Positions 1 through 8,475 are shown, counted from the stretch's first letter. The stretch: 17,518 nt of DNA from Bacteroidia bacterium (GCA_022402405.1 JAKRSG010000146.1:1-17518), one strand, 5' to 3'. A program made the numbers and translations. Notes: generated by a model not told the origin, from the letters alone.

Positions 1-3000
1 CTTCGATCTATTCATCGTGAAATGCAAATGTTCTATTGCTGCATTAAATTTCGAAGCACTAAGAAACAAACGTGGTTGATATATGCCTAAATCCAAATCC
101 TTTACACCAGTACCAAGCTCATCATTGCTGCGAGCTTCTATATGGTTTTGAAAGTAAATATATGTGGTTGAGGGAGCAGGCTCATTAAATTTATAAATTT
201 TAAAAATCCTTTTCAAAAGATCCTGTTTTGAAACCTCTCTTAACTCCTCTATAGTTTCTTTAAAAAAAATCACTCTTTTACCTACTTTTAGTATTGATTT
301 AAGCACTAATGAACGCTCTGATTTGCCTTTACCAATCTTAATATTATTATATTCGGGTATACCAAACAATTCAGACTCCATTTTCATCCCCAAACTTGCC
401 AATTCAAATAAACCAATAATCTTAAAAGCTCTTTCTATTTTTCCATTAATATTTAACTCATAATACAAACAATAAATATTTGTATCATTTTGAGCATAAA
501 CAAAATTTTTATAGTCCCATTTTGATATAAAATCATGCTTCCGAATTGGCAATGCCTTTTCAGGTGTTAAATAACCTCTACCAGCTGAAACCTTACACCT
601 AACTTTTTTAATCACCTCACCACCTTTATGAAATGGAATTGGATCCATTTTAGCTCTATCAAAACTCAAACCTGATTCTAGTCTTTTTTGCAATTCTTTT
701 TCTACTAGTTCCCTTACCTTATCATCTACAATATTTTTACAATCATTAATACTAGTAAAGCTTGAAATTGGATATCGCTCCACCAAACTCAAAACACCTT
801 TATTTTTAATTGCGCCAAAAAAACTTTCTTTATGAAGCTGACCACGTATTGAGTCGCCCTTAGACTTTAAAGGTATTCTTTGCCCATCAGAATCAAGCTT
901 ATATTGCCATTCTCCATTTGATGCTTTAACTTTCAGAAACTGAATCGACCCTCTCCTACGAACATTCTTGTGGGCAACTTTAAGGGTTCTATTATCTGCC
1001 AAATAATTTATTAATACATCCTCCTCTATTCTTAAGATAAAATCTGCCTTAAAATTATTCCATTGCTTCGGTTTAATATGATATGTTTGATTATTTTCAT
1101 TAAAAATATTATATTCAGTTAAAATCTTATCTCTGATCGCTGCTGGCGGAATTAAAGTTAAAACTGCCGCATCAATCGCATGATGACTATGTTTAGTTCT
1201 TTCCTTTTTTTCGAATTTTGGTTGAATATTGAAAATCTTCCTAAAATCAGAGGTAATACTACCTTTTTGAACTTCAACCTTATTAAAAACAGTTTTCAGA
1301 TAAGGTAGTGAATACTTTGTTATTGTTTGTGTATCTCTTAACTGACTATTTCTCCAACCAGCTTTGTATTCAACTATTGTAAATGCCTGCAACTTTCTTT
1401 TCCAATAATCTAACTCCATTTTTATTAGATGTCGACGAATAATAATGTTATCTTTTATCTCTTTATCATCGGATTTTTTCGACCTCCATTCTGCTAATAA
1501 TCCCTCTAATTTTTCAATTCTTTCAAAGCTTCTAATTTTTACAAATTTACCCTTAATCTTTTTTTCTGTTTCAGTCATTTTCCCAAACATTATTTGCATA
1601 GTTTTAATAATGGATGGATATTCAACGCCATCTATTACAATTTCCTTTTCATAATTTGGGCATTCTGATGGAAGTTTTTTACCTTTAATTTGTTGGTTAT
1701 ACAACCTATCTGAAATGGTTAGATTTTTCAATTCATTATCAAAACTCATGCTTGCAGGAATACTATGTTCAAAATCAAACTTTTTGTCGTCTAATAAATC
1801 AAACAAACCTATTGTTTTTCCTGAATACAAACATATATATTTCTGCTCCTCCCATAACCTCATTTTATTCAACAAATTCTTATCATTTTCATTGAAATTT
1901 GAATTTGTTTCTGCATTAATTTTAAGGATTTCCTTTTTATATTTATTATTTTCACTCTCCCTATCCCTCTGCCATTTTTCAATTGCCTTTCTTTTATTAG
2001 CATCATTTAATTCTCTTGCAATTTCAATTACCACTCTGGTATCTTTATCAATTTTATCAACCTTGATGAGATAGTTTATTAGTTTTTTAAGTTTATGCAT
2101 TGTTTTTAGAGCCATTGGATTTTTAAAACCTCTACTTATTGGCTCTGGACTACCTAAATAATATTTGCCATCTTTATTTATTGCAGGTAAATAGGTTTCT
2201 TGTTCTGAGGGATGCCACAAATACTTGATGTTGAATGGCGATACACCCATTTCATTCATCAATGAATTAAAAATTTTATCATGAAGCCTGCCAACTTTCA
2301 CAAAATGATCTTCAGGACGCCTTTTGGGAAGGTAAATAAATTTATTAATTTCATCTGTTATATCACTAATAATGTTTGATATCACATTAACAGGCATCAA
2401 TTTCCATTTTTGAGCACCATAGTTTTCAGAGACAACACTTTCAATTATATAATTTTTAGTTTCTTCAAATTTTTTGGAATTTTCGAAATAAATTGCAATT
2501 AATGAATTAAGAATCTCGGCTTTCTTTTGTTCATATTTATAATTCTTGATTACTCTTTTAATAAAATATGCATATTCATCTATTTCATTTTCCCTTAAAA
2601 ATTTTACTCCTATTACTTTATGTAAATTTGCTAGATAAATGGCCTCACTATAAATAAAACCTCTCTGTAAAAAAGGTAAAATCTTTTTAATCGCACTTAA
2701 ACTTAAAGTCGCATATCCTTGCTGCAGTCTTATCTTTGAAAATAATTCTGCTTTATCTTCAGACAAGGCCAACTTCTCAACTGCAAAGCTTTTCAAAAAA
2801 TCTACTGGTTCTTCTCCAGTCTTTTTATTCAAAGTTTTTACGAAATGAAGATGCCAAAAGTCCTCAATATTATATTTTCTTTTTTTAGTCTCATTAAGCA
2901 AAATTTCATTCCATCCAGTTGTATCTTCCCAATTTTCTCCAAAAATTTCTTTCATTTTTTGAAGGAATGAAAAACTAATTACCTTAGTTTCCTTCGGAAA

Positions 3001-4098
3001 CTTTGCTGTAATTTCAAATCCTACTTTCTCTAATTCTCTTTCAATACTACTCAACTTAAAATCGTTTGAAACTTTATAGAATTGTGGGTATACCACCTTT
3101 TGAAGAGCTTCATGTAACGAAATTTTATTAATTAACATCCCATTTTTTTCAATAGGTTTAATTTTTAAGTTATTTATAAAAACCCAAGTTCTGTATTCTT
3201 CATAAAGTGGATGACTAATAGGACATCTTCTTTTATTATTTTCGAAAGTACAAACACCCACTAACCCTTTTTGACTTCTCAATGGCCTTTGCCATATTAT
3301 TGCACCCCATAAAGCCTTAAATAGGTGCTCAATATTTTGAACTTTACAAATCTCCCTAAGTTCTTTTTCAAAGTGACTTCTAAGATTATATCTTTTTCTA
3401 ATACGAACTCCATTTAATTTTTGAATTTGATATAAAGCAGCGCCCAAAGTTTTATACTTTTCAATAAAAGGCTCAATTTCATCTGCGCCCAATGCCCCAC
3501 TTTCTCCTCCTCCTTTTTTTATCGTTTTACTCAATTCATCATTTTCGTTTTCATCTATGTTTTGCCCGTCATTATAGCCTCTTCTTTGCACCATTTGATA
3601 AAAGACCCTTCCAATAATTTTTGGCTCAGATTTAAATATTTCAGTTTTATTTTCATCTACAATCAATGACCTGAACAAATAGTAACTCTCATGTTTGCTA
3701 TAACCTAACCGTTCAAAATCAGGTTTACCATCTCCATCAAAATCAAATCTTAACCATTGAATAAACTTTTCAGATTTAGGATAAATCCTTCCTTTATCTT
3801 TTGAGTAGTATCTCCATTCATTTAACTCATCGATGGTTAAAGGACACATACCTTCATTAATCAAGCATTCTAACAACTCCCATTTTCTGTATTTTTCTGA
3901 TTGATAATTTCTTCGTTTCCCTCTCGCCTCTGTCCTCTTCTGAACCATAGGATGTTCCCCCGACTTATCCTCAGCAACACCTTTATCAAAAGTTAAAACA
4001 CCCTTATCGATTATTTGGTTATCTAATTCACTATTAATTTCTCTAATGGCCCACCCTATAGAGTTTGTTCCTAAGTCAAGTCCTAAAACTTTTTCCAT
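1..4098 (-). CDS. cas9: Cas9, type II (II-C-like) CRISPR endonuclease, 3' end outside window
   Basis: RNA-guided DNA endonuclease of a type II CRISPR system. The reading frame is open from the ATG at 4096-4098 to the left edge: 1366 codons without a stop. N-terminal RuvC-I motif LGLDLGTNSIGWA carries Asp8. An arginine/lysine-rich bridge helix follows (QKRTEARGKRRNYQ, about residues 53-66), then a long REC lobe. RuvC-II motif VVIEIARELN has Glu692. The HNH core FDFEHSIPASMSFDNELKN gives His778, with Asn792 and Asn801 at the spacings seen in SpCas9 (+14 and +23 from the His). RuvC-III motif HSHHAIDAAVL has His973 and Asp976. All catalytic positions are intact, so an active nuclease is expected. 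Size and motif wording fit the large Cas9 proteins of Bacteroidetes, usually type II-C; the subtype cannot be confirmed without cas1, cas2 and possible further genes to the left. The last visible residues resemble the extreme C-terminus of such proteins, so little is probably missing. The divergent tracrRNA gene lies just upstream. Confidence 0.97.
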   Translation of the reverse strand, partial: MEKVLGLDLGTNSIGWAIREINSELDNQIIDKGVLTFDKGVAEDKSGEHPMVQKRTEARGKRRNYQSEKYRKWELLECLINEGMCPLTIDELNEWRYYSKDKGRIYPKSEKFIQWLRFDFDGDGKPDFERLGYSKHESYYLFRSLIVDENKTEIFKSEPKIIGRVFYQMVQRRGYNDGQNIDENENDELSKTIKKGGGESGALGADEIEPFIEKYKTLGAALYQIQKLNGVRIRKRYNLRSHFEKELREICKVQNIEHLFKALWGAIIWQRPLRSQKGLVGVCTFENNKRRCPISHPLYEEYRTWVFINNLKIKPIEKNGMLINKISLHEALQKVVYPQFYKVSNDFKLSSIERELEKVGFEITAKFPKETKVISFSFLQKMKEIFGENWEDTTGWNEILLNETKKRKYNIEDFWHLHFVKTLNKKTGEEPVDFLKSFAVEKLALSEDKAELFSKIRLQQGYATLSLSAIKKILPFLQRGFIYSEAIYLANLHKVIGVKFLRENEIDEYAYFIKRVIKNYKYEQKKAEILNSLIAIYFENSKKFEETKNYIIESVVSENYGAQKWKLMPVNVISNIISDITDEINKFIYLPKRRPEDHFVKVGRLHDKIFNSLMNEMGVSPFNIKYLWHPSEQETYLPAINKDGKYYLGSPEPISRGFKNPMALKTMHKLKKLINYLIKVDKIDKDTRVVIEIARELNDANKRKAIEKWQRDRESENNKYKKEILKINAETNSNFNENDKNLLNKMRLWEEQKYICLYSGKTIGLFDLLDDKKFDFEHSIPASMSFDNELKNLTISDRLYNQQIKGKKLPSECPNYEKEIVIDGVEYPSIIKTMQIMFGKMTETEKKIKGKFVKIRSFERIEKLEGLLAEWRSKKSDDKEIKDNIIIRRHLIKMELDYWKRKLQAFTIVEYKAGWRNSQLRDTQTITKYSLPYLKTVFNKVEVQKGSITSDFRKIFNIQPKFEKKERTKHSHHAIDAAVLTLIPPAAIRDKILTEYNIFNENNQTYHIKPKQWNNFKADFILRIEEDVLINYLADNRTLKVAHKNVRRRGSIQFLKVKASNGEWQYKLDSDGQRIPLKSKGDSIRGQLHKESFFGAIKNKGVLSLVERYPISSFTSINDCKNIVDDKVRELVEKELQKRLESGLSFDRAKMDPIPFHKGGEVIKKVRCKVSAGRGYLTPEKALPIRKHDFISKWDYKNFVYAQNDTNIYCLYYELNINGKIERAFKIIGLFELASLGMKMESELFGIPEYNNIKIGKGKSERSLVLKSILKVGKRVIFFKETIEELREVSKQDLLKRIFKIYKFNEPAPSTTYIYFQNHIEARSNDELGTGVKDLDLGIYQPRLFLSASKFNAAIEHLHFTMNRSK

Positions 4099-4101
4099 AG
4101 C

Positions 4102-4131
4102 TTGTATTTTTTTAATAATAATATATATTTG
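4102..4131 (+). promoter_or_regulatory. Promoter of the tracrRNA gene (TTG-N19-TATATTTG)
   Basis: TTG at 4102-4104 is followed after exactly 19 bp by TATATTTG at 4124-4131, a full match to the Bacteroidetes primary sigma factor consensus (-33 TTG, -7 TAnnTTTG). Transcription would start a few bases after 4131, about 4136-4139, at the beginning of the predicted anti-repeat. The -33 element is only 3 bp from the cas9 start codon on the other strand. Confidence 0.75.
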
Positions 4132-4136
4132 TTGCT

Positions 4137-4208
4137 GAAAGCTTATCACAATAAGGCTATAAGCCGAAGATAACTCTTAAGCTCTGCGTACTCCGTGGAG
4201 CTTTTTTA
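4137..4208 (+). ncRNA. Predicted tracrRNA
   Basis: Predicted trans-activating CRISPR RNA, which would pair with crRNA repeats and anchor them in Cas9. The start is set from the promoter and the end from a T-run, giving about 70 nt. In order: an anti-repeat GAAAGCTTATCACAAT (4137-4152); a nexus-like hairpin with stem GGCT/AGCC (4155-4158 with 4162-4165); a linker; and a 3' hairpin with T-run (4179-4207). The run CACAATAAGG after the anti-repeat resembles the anti-repeat/nexus junction of type II-A and II-C tracrRNAs (for example AATAAGGCTA in S. pyogenes). The complement of the anti-repeat, reading GTTGTG with one G-U wobble, fits the usual start of Bacteroidetes type II repeats. The RNA is divergent from cas9. 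No CRISPR array in the window can confirm the pairing, so this rests on location, structure and motif resemblance. Confidence 0.8.
4179..4207 (+). terminator. Rho-independent terminator of the tracrRNA
   Basis: Stem GCTCTGCG (4181-4188) pairs with CGTGGAGC (4194-4201) through 8 pairs including two G-U wobbles, loop TACTC, extended by AA/TT at the base. Six T residues follow (4202-4207). On the plus strand this is a standard intrinsic terminator and the usual 3' hairpin of a tracrRNA. Confidence 0.8.
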
Positions 4209-4228
4209 TTAGGCTAAATTTTCAGTAA

Positions 4229-4308
4229 CACGAATAAACAACAAAAAATCCATAAAAAAAATTATTCCGTTGTGAAAACATTTAAGGCGGGGCAACTCGC
4301 CTTTTTTT
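4229..4308 (+). other. Second tracrRNA-like 3' tail, possibly a degenerate copy
   Basis: Between the tracrRNA terminator and the glycosylase gene lies CACGAATAA (4229-4237), an A-rich spacer, then TTATTCCGTTGTG (4262-4274) and a strong terminator hairpin. AATAA pairs with TTATT and flanking CAC with GTG, giving a nexus-like stem with a large A-rich loop. From memory of Bacteroidetes tracrRNA tails, the run TTATTCCGTTGTGAAAACA followed by a GC-rich hairpin and T-run looks familiar; this is recollection, not a search result. No anti-repeat comparable to the first copy is visible. Alternatives are a longer tracrRNA isoform made by readthrough, or an unrelated small RNA. Confidence 0.4.
4284..4308 (+). 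terminator. Rho-independent terminator, plus strand
   Basis: AAGGCG (4284-4289) pairs with CGCCTT (4298-4303), one further G-U pair inside, followed by seven T residues (4302-4308). The T-run lies on the plus-strand 3' side, so it ends plus-strand transcripts (tracrRNA readthrough or a second small RNA); it does not have a good T-run for the minus-strand glycosylase gene next to it. Confidence 0.75.
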
Positions 4309-4320
4309 GTTTTTAGCTCT

Positions 4321-4917
4321 TCACTTTTTATTGCGATTTTTTTTGTGTTCAAGCAAATATAAAACTGCTAGAGATGATTGATTAGCCCAGCTTTGAGCTA
4401 CCTCTTGCATTTGCTGTTTTAGTTTACTTGCTGGATTAAGTTGGTATAGCTCTATCATAATTTGTTTGAGATGAAAATCGTCATAAGGAAATATATTTGG
4501 GCGTTCTAAGGTATATAAAAGTATCATGTCGATTGTCCAATTACCTATACCATTTATAGTAGATAACTCATGCCTAACCTCATCATCTGTTAAGGTTTTA
4601 AAATCAAGTTTATTCTTATTCCAATAGTCTACAAATAACAGCAAGGTTTGCAATTTCCTTTCGGATAATTTAAGTTGTGATAAGCCAAATTCTTCAAACG
4701 CAGAAAAGTTTTCAATACTTAAATGAGTTATAGAAGCACGCTCCAAAGCTCTGGCAAAAATCCGTTTGGTACTTTTATAATGAATTTGTTGTTCTACCAC
4801 ACAACTTACCAAATCATGAAACACATCTCCCGTAGACTCAAAAGTAGGTTCAGGCATTTCTTGCACTATCTTTCGTAAAATGGGATCATCGTTAAAAATA
4901 ATAGCGGGATTAGTCAT
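4321..4917 (-). CDS. HhH-GPD DNA glycosylase, AlkA-like (3-methyladenine DNA glycosylase II)
   Basis: Predicted base-excision repair glycosylase that would remove alkylated purines. The 198-residue protein has the helix-hairpin-helix motif NGIGNWT (residues 122-128) and the catalytic loop FPYDDFHL, where Asp147 matches E. coli AlkA Asp238 and Trp127 matches the AlkA pocket residue Trp218. The early VVEQQIHYKS segment (40-49) is the usual VxQQIS-like motif of this family. At 198 residues it lacks the N-terminal beta domain of E. coli AlkA (282 residues), as many minimal bacterial members of COG0122 do. It stands alone on its strand between the CRISPR locus and mfd. The substrate range (3-methyladenine or wider) cannot be told from sequence. 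Confidence 0.88.
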   Translation of the reverse strand: MTNPAIIFNDDPILRKIVQEMPEPTFESTGDVFHDLVSCVVEQQIHYKSTKRIFARALERASITHLSIENFSAFEEFGLSQLKLSERKLQTLLLFVDYWNKNKLDFKTLTDDEVRHELSTINGIGNWTIDMILLYTLERPNIFPYDDFHLKQIMIELYQLNPASKLKQQMQEVAQSWANQSSLAVLYLLEHKKNRNKK

Positions 4918-5049
4918 ATGTAATGCTTATAAAATTATTGTTATTAGATGAATACATGAACCTATCTAAAGGGAAAATGTTCTTTAATCTAATTGTAAAA
5001 ATACAATTAACTGCATAAAATTACCAAACAGGTATAGGAGATTTTTACC

Positions 5050-5057
5050 TATTTTCG
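5050..5057 (+). promoter_or_regulatory. Possible -7 element upstream of mfd
   Basis: TATTTTCG, 46 bp before the mfd start codon, matches TAnnTTTG at 7 of 8 positions. No TTG is found at the expected -33 distance, so this is a weak prediction. The rest of the 4918-5103 gap shows no other clear signal. Confidence 0.35.
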
Positions 5058-5103
5058 CCACTCAAAAAAATCGCCTAACCCTCGGGTTGGGCTAACCTGT
5101 TTT

Positions 5104-8100
5104 ATGAAGTTAAGTGAAGTATTTGAAAAATATATTCCGAGTGAAAATTTTGTTCAGCTTAGTGAAGCTATAGACCAAAATAAGCAAAATGTTGTTCACC
5201 TCAATGGTTTAATTGGCTCGGCGGCGGCGTTTTTAGCTGCTATTACTTGGGAGCAAAAAAACCGCTGTACTGTTGTTGTATGTGCCACCATAGAAGATGC
5301 AAAATATTTTGCCACCGATTTAGAAAATGTATTGCCAGGTAAAACGATAAACTATTTTCCAGCATCGTATAAAAGAAGTTTTCAACCAGAAACGATCCAA
5401 AATCAGTTGGTTTTAGAACGCGCAGAAGCTTTAAATAGGCTGAACCAAACGCATGCTAAAGCAGAATGGTTGGTTACAACAGCTGAAGCCATGTTGGAAT
5501 TTGTAATGGGCGAAAAAGACCTTAATCAAAATACCTATGAACTAAAAGTGGGTGATACGTTTGACCTAGAATTTTTCATAGAATTTTTAACAGAGCATCA
5601 CTTTGAACGCAGCGATTTTGTTTATGAAGCTGGTCATTTTAGTATTCGTGGAGGTATTATTGATGTATTCTCTTTTAGTAATGAAAAGCCCTACAGAATT
5701 GAATTAAATGGAGATATAATTGAAGGCATTCGAATCTTTGAACCTTATGATCAGCTCTCGGTAAAAAAGGTAGACCGTCTCTACATTATTCCTAATGTTC
5801 AAAAAGAATTACATGGCAAGGAAACCTTATTTAACTACCTACCCAAAGATTCTATTTTTTGGTTACAAGACTTTGGGTTAAGTTGTGATCAACTGCAACG
5901 TGGACTTGAAAAAGCAAATCAGTTTGATCCAAATTCGGTTCAGAATAAAGACGACTTAACATACGAAGGAGTAGAAAAAACTTGGCTCAGCCTGAACGAT
6001 TTTAAAAAAGCATGTAACGAGTTTACACGAATAGAATTTGGTTCAAGAAAAACCTTAAAAGCTAGTCATAGTATAGGGTTTAATATGAGTCCGCAACCGG
6101 TATTTCATAAGAACTTTAAATTATTAATAGACGACCTAAAAAAACTCAGTGTAGATAATTACACGCGATTAATTTTTAGCGAAAGCAGTAGACAAATTGA
6201 GCGACTTTACACCATTTTTGATGACTTAGCAAAAGACCTTGTGTTTGAACCTATTTATCATGGTTTAAGCAATGGATTTATAGATCATGATTTGAAAATT
6301 GCCTTTTATACAGAGCATCAAATTTTTGATAGATTTTATAAAGGCAAGGTAAAAAGTGGTTACAGTGGCTCCAAAATTATAACCCTTAAAGAACTCCGAG
6401 AACTTCGTCCGGGCGATTATGTTACACACATAGACCATGGCATAGGAAAGTTTGCCGGACTCGAAAAACTTGAGATTAATGGTCAGCAACAAGAGGCTGT
6501 TAGACTAGTTTACCGCGACAACGATTTATTGTATGTAAGTATCAACTCACTTCATAAGATTTCGAAATATGTTGGGAAAGAAGGCGTAGAGCCGCGCATG
6601 AATAAATTGGGTAGCGATGCTTGGGAAAAACTAAAAAGCAATACCAAAAAGAAAGTAAAAGACATTGCTCGAGATTTAATTAAGTTATATGCTAAAAGAA
6701 AAGCTCAACAAGGCTTTGCTTTTGCACCCGATACCTATTTACAAGTAGAGCTAGAAGCCTCATTTATGTACGAAGATACACCAGACCAAAGTAAGGCTAC
6801 GAGTGATGTAAAGAAAGACATGGAAAACCCTCACCCAATGGATAGATTGGTTTGTGGCGACGTTGGTTTTGGTAAGACAGAAGTGGCTATACGCGCTGCT
6901 TTTAAAGCCGTTTCGGATAGTAAGCAGGTGGCAATTTTGGTTCCAACAACGATATTAGCCAACCAACATTATAGAACCTTTAAAGAACGTTTAAAAGACT
7001 TTCCTTGCAATATAGATTATATCAATAGGTTCAAAACAACAAGTGAGCAAAAAGATGTTTTAAAAAGATTGGCTGAAGGGAAACTTGACATTGTTATTGG
7101 TACGCATAGATTATTGAGTAAAGAAACTAAATTTAAAGATTTAGGATTATTGATTATTGATGAAGAACAAAAATTTGGGGTAGCAGCAAAAGAAAAACTC
7201 AAGGGATTTAAGACCAATGTGGATACCTTAACCTTAACGGCAACTCCTATTCCTAGAACGCTTCATTTTTCGCTGATGGGTGCTCGAGATTTGTCTATTA
7301 TAAATACGGCACCTGCCAACAGACAAGCGGTGGAAACAGCAGTTTATAATTACTCAGATGAGGTAATAAAAGAGGCTGTATTAAATGAAGTAGAGCGTGG
7401 CGGACAAGTATTTTTTGTACATCATAGAGTTAAAGATATTTACGATTTAGGCAAACATATTGAAAGCATTTGTCCGGGCGTTAAAGTTGCGGTAGCCCAT
7501 GGTAAACTAGAAGGCGCGCAGCTAGAAGATGTAATGATGCGCTTTATAGAAGGCGAGTACGATGTGTTGGTTGCTACTACCATTATTGAAGCAGGTTTGG
7601 ATATATCAAATGCTAATACCATTATAATAAACAATGCGCACATGTTTGGACTAAGTGATTTACATCAGATGCGAGGTAGAGTTGGTAGAAGCAATAAAAA
7701 AGCATTCTGCTATCTAATGGTACCAAGTATGGTAGGATTGAGTAATGATGCTAGAAGAAGGTTACAGGCTATAGAAGAATTTAGCGATTTAGGAAGTGGC
7801 TTTAATGTTGCCATGCGCGATTTAGACATACGCGGTGCAGGCAATTTATTAGGTGGTGAACAAAGTGGTTTTGTGGCAGAAATTGGCTTTGAGATGTATC
7901 ATAAAATATTAGATGAAGCCATCCATGAATTAAAGGAAGAGGAGTTTGCAGATGTATTTAAAGATGAAAAACCTGCTAATAAAATTGAATCGAAAGATTG
8001 CAATGTAGAAACAGATTTTGAAGCCCTAATTCCGGACAATTACGTTAGAAATATTGGCGAAAGATTAAGCTTATATAATGCCCTTGCCGGATTACAGAGT

Positions 8101-8475
8101 GAGGAAGAGTTAGCACAATTTGAATCGCAATTAAAAGATAGATTTGGAACTTTACCGAAAGCAGTAAAAGACTTATTAGATTTAATAAAGCTAAGAGAGC
8201 TAGGAAAGAAATTAGGTTTCGAAAAAATGATTTTAAAGAAGAATCAAATGCTCTGTTATTTTCCAGCTGAACACAAACAGTTCTATTATCAATCGGAGGT
8301 ATTTAGCGAGATATTAAAATATGTACAGGTAAAACCTAAATTATGTAAGCTTAAGCAAAGCAATCAAAACTTGATATTAGTATTTTTTGATGTGAATACT
8401 ATTAAGCAAGGAATGCATTATTTAAACGAGATGATGGAGCTTATCGCTTTACCCGACCATTCCGATCGTACTTAA
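5104..8475 (+). CDS. mfd: Transcription-repair coupling factor Mfd
   Basis: Mfd binds RNA polymerase stalled at DNA lesions, pushes it off using ATP-driven translocation and recruits UvrA for nucleotide excision repair. The 1123-residue protein has full family length. Seen in order: an N-terminal UvrB-like module (about 1-330); the RNA polymerase interaction domain around residues 430-490 (PGDYVTHIDHGIGKF); RecG-like helicase motifs including Walker A GDVGFGKT (585-592), Walker B DEEQ (686-689), TATPIPRTL, and QMRGRVGR motif VI (855-862); and a C-terminal TRCF domain from about residue 970 (ALIPDNYVRNIGERLSLYN). The ATG at 5104 gives the expected N-terminus. It is transcribed alone; its last 35 bp overlap the end of a small lipoprotein gene on the minus strand. 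UvrB, acting in the same pathway, is encoded 2.2 kb downstream. Confidence 0.98.
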   Translation: MKLSEVFEKYIPSENFVQLSEAIDQNKQNVVHLNGLIGSAAAFLAAITWEQKNRCTVVVCATIEDAKYFATDLENVLPGKTINYFPASYKRSFQPETIQNQLVLERAEALNRLNQTHAKAEWLVTTAEAMLEFVMGEKDLNQNTYELKVGDTFDLEFFIEFLTEHHFERSDFVYEAGHFSIRGGIIDVFSFSNEKPYRIELNGDIIEGIRIFEPYDQLSVKKVDRLYIIPNVQKELHGKETLFNYLPKDSIFWLQDFGLSCDQLQRGLEKANQFDPNSVQNKDDLTYEGVEKTWLSLNDFKKACNEFTRIEFGSRKTLKASHSIGFNMSPQPVFHKNFKLLIDDLKKLSVDNYTRLIFSESSRQIERLYTIFDDLAKDLVFEPIYHGLSNGFIDHDLKIAFYTEHQIFDRFYKGKVKSGYSGSKIITLKELRELRPGDYVTHIDHGIGKFAGLEKLEINGQQQEAVRLVYRDNDLLYVSINSLHKISKYVGKEGVEPRMNKLGSDAWEKLKSNTKKKVKDIARDLIKLYAKRKAQQGFAFAPDTYLQVELEASFMYEDTPDQSKATSDVKKDMENPHPMDRLVCGDVGFGKTEVAIRAAFKAVSDSKQVAILVPTTILANQHYRTFKERLKDFPCNIDYINRFKTTSEQKDVLKRLAEGKLDIVIGTHRLLSKETKFKDLGLLIIDEEQKFGVAAKEKLKGFKTNVDTLTLTATPIPRTLHFSLMGARDLSIINTAPANRQAVETAVYNYSDEVIKEAVLNEVERGGQVFFVHHRVKDIYDLGKHIESICPGVKVAVAHGKLEGAQLEDVMMRFIEGEYDVLVATTIIEAGLDISNANTIIINNAHMFGLSDLHQMRGRVGRSNKKAFCYLMVPSMVGLSNDARRRLQAIEEFSDLGSGFNVAMRDLDIRGAGNLLGGEQSGFVAEIGFEMYHKILDEAIHELKEEEFADVFKDEKPANKIESKDCNVETDFEALIPDNYVRNIGERLSLYNALAGLQSEEELAQFESQLKDRFGTLPKAVKDLLDLIKLRELGKKLGFEKMILKKNQMLCYFPAEHKQFYYQSEVFSEILKYVQVKPKLCKLKQSNQNLILVFFDVNTIKQGMHYLNEMMELIALPDHSDRT

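Noticed and set aside
1715..2074. 119-residue plus-strand frame
   Set aside because: Lies inside cas9 antisense over the HNH and RuvC-II coding parts; hydrophobic low-complexity product with no promoter.
1..4320. CRISPR repeat-spacer array
   Set aside because: No directly repeated 30-48 bp units with spacers are seen; the region is fully used by cas9 and the tracrRNA segment.
5080..5100. Short inverted repeat AACCC-TC-GGGTT before mfd
   Set aside because: Loop of two bases and no T-run; too weak to call a terminator or attenuator.
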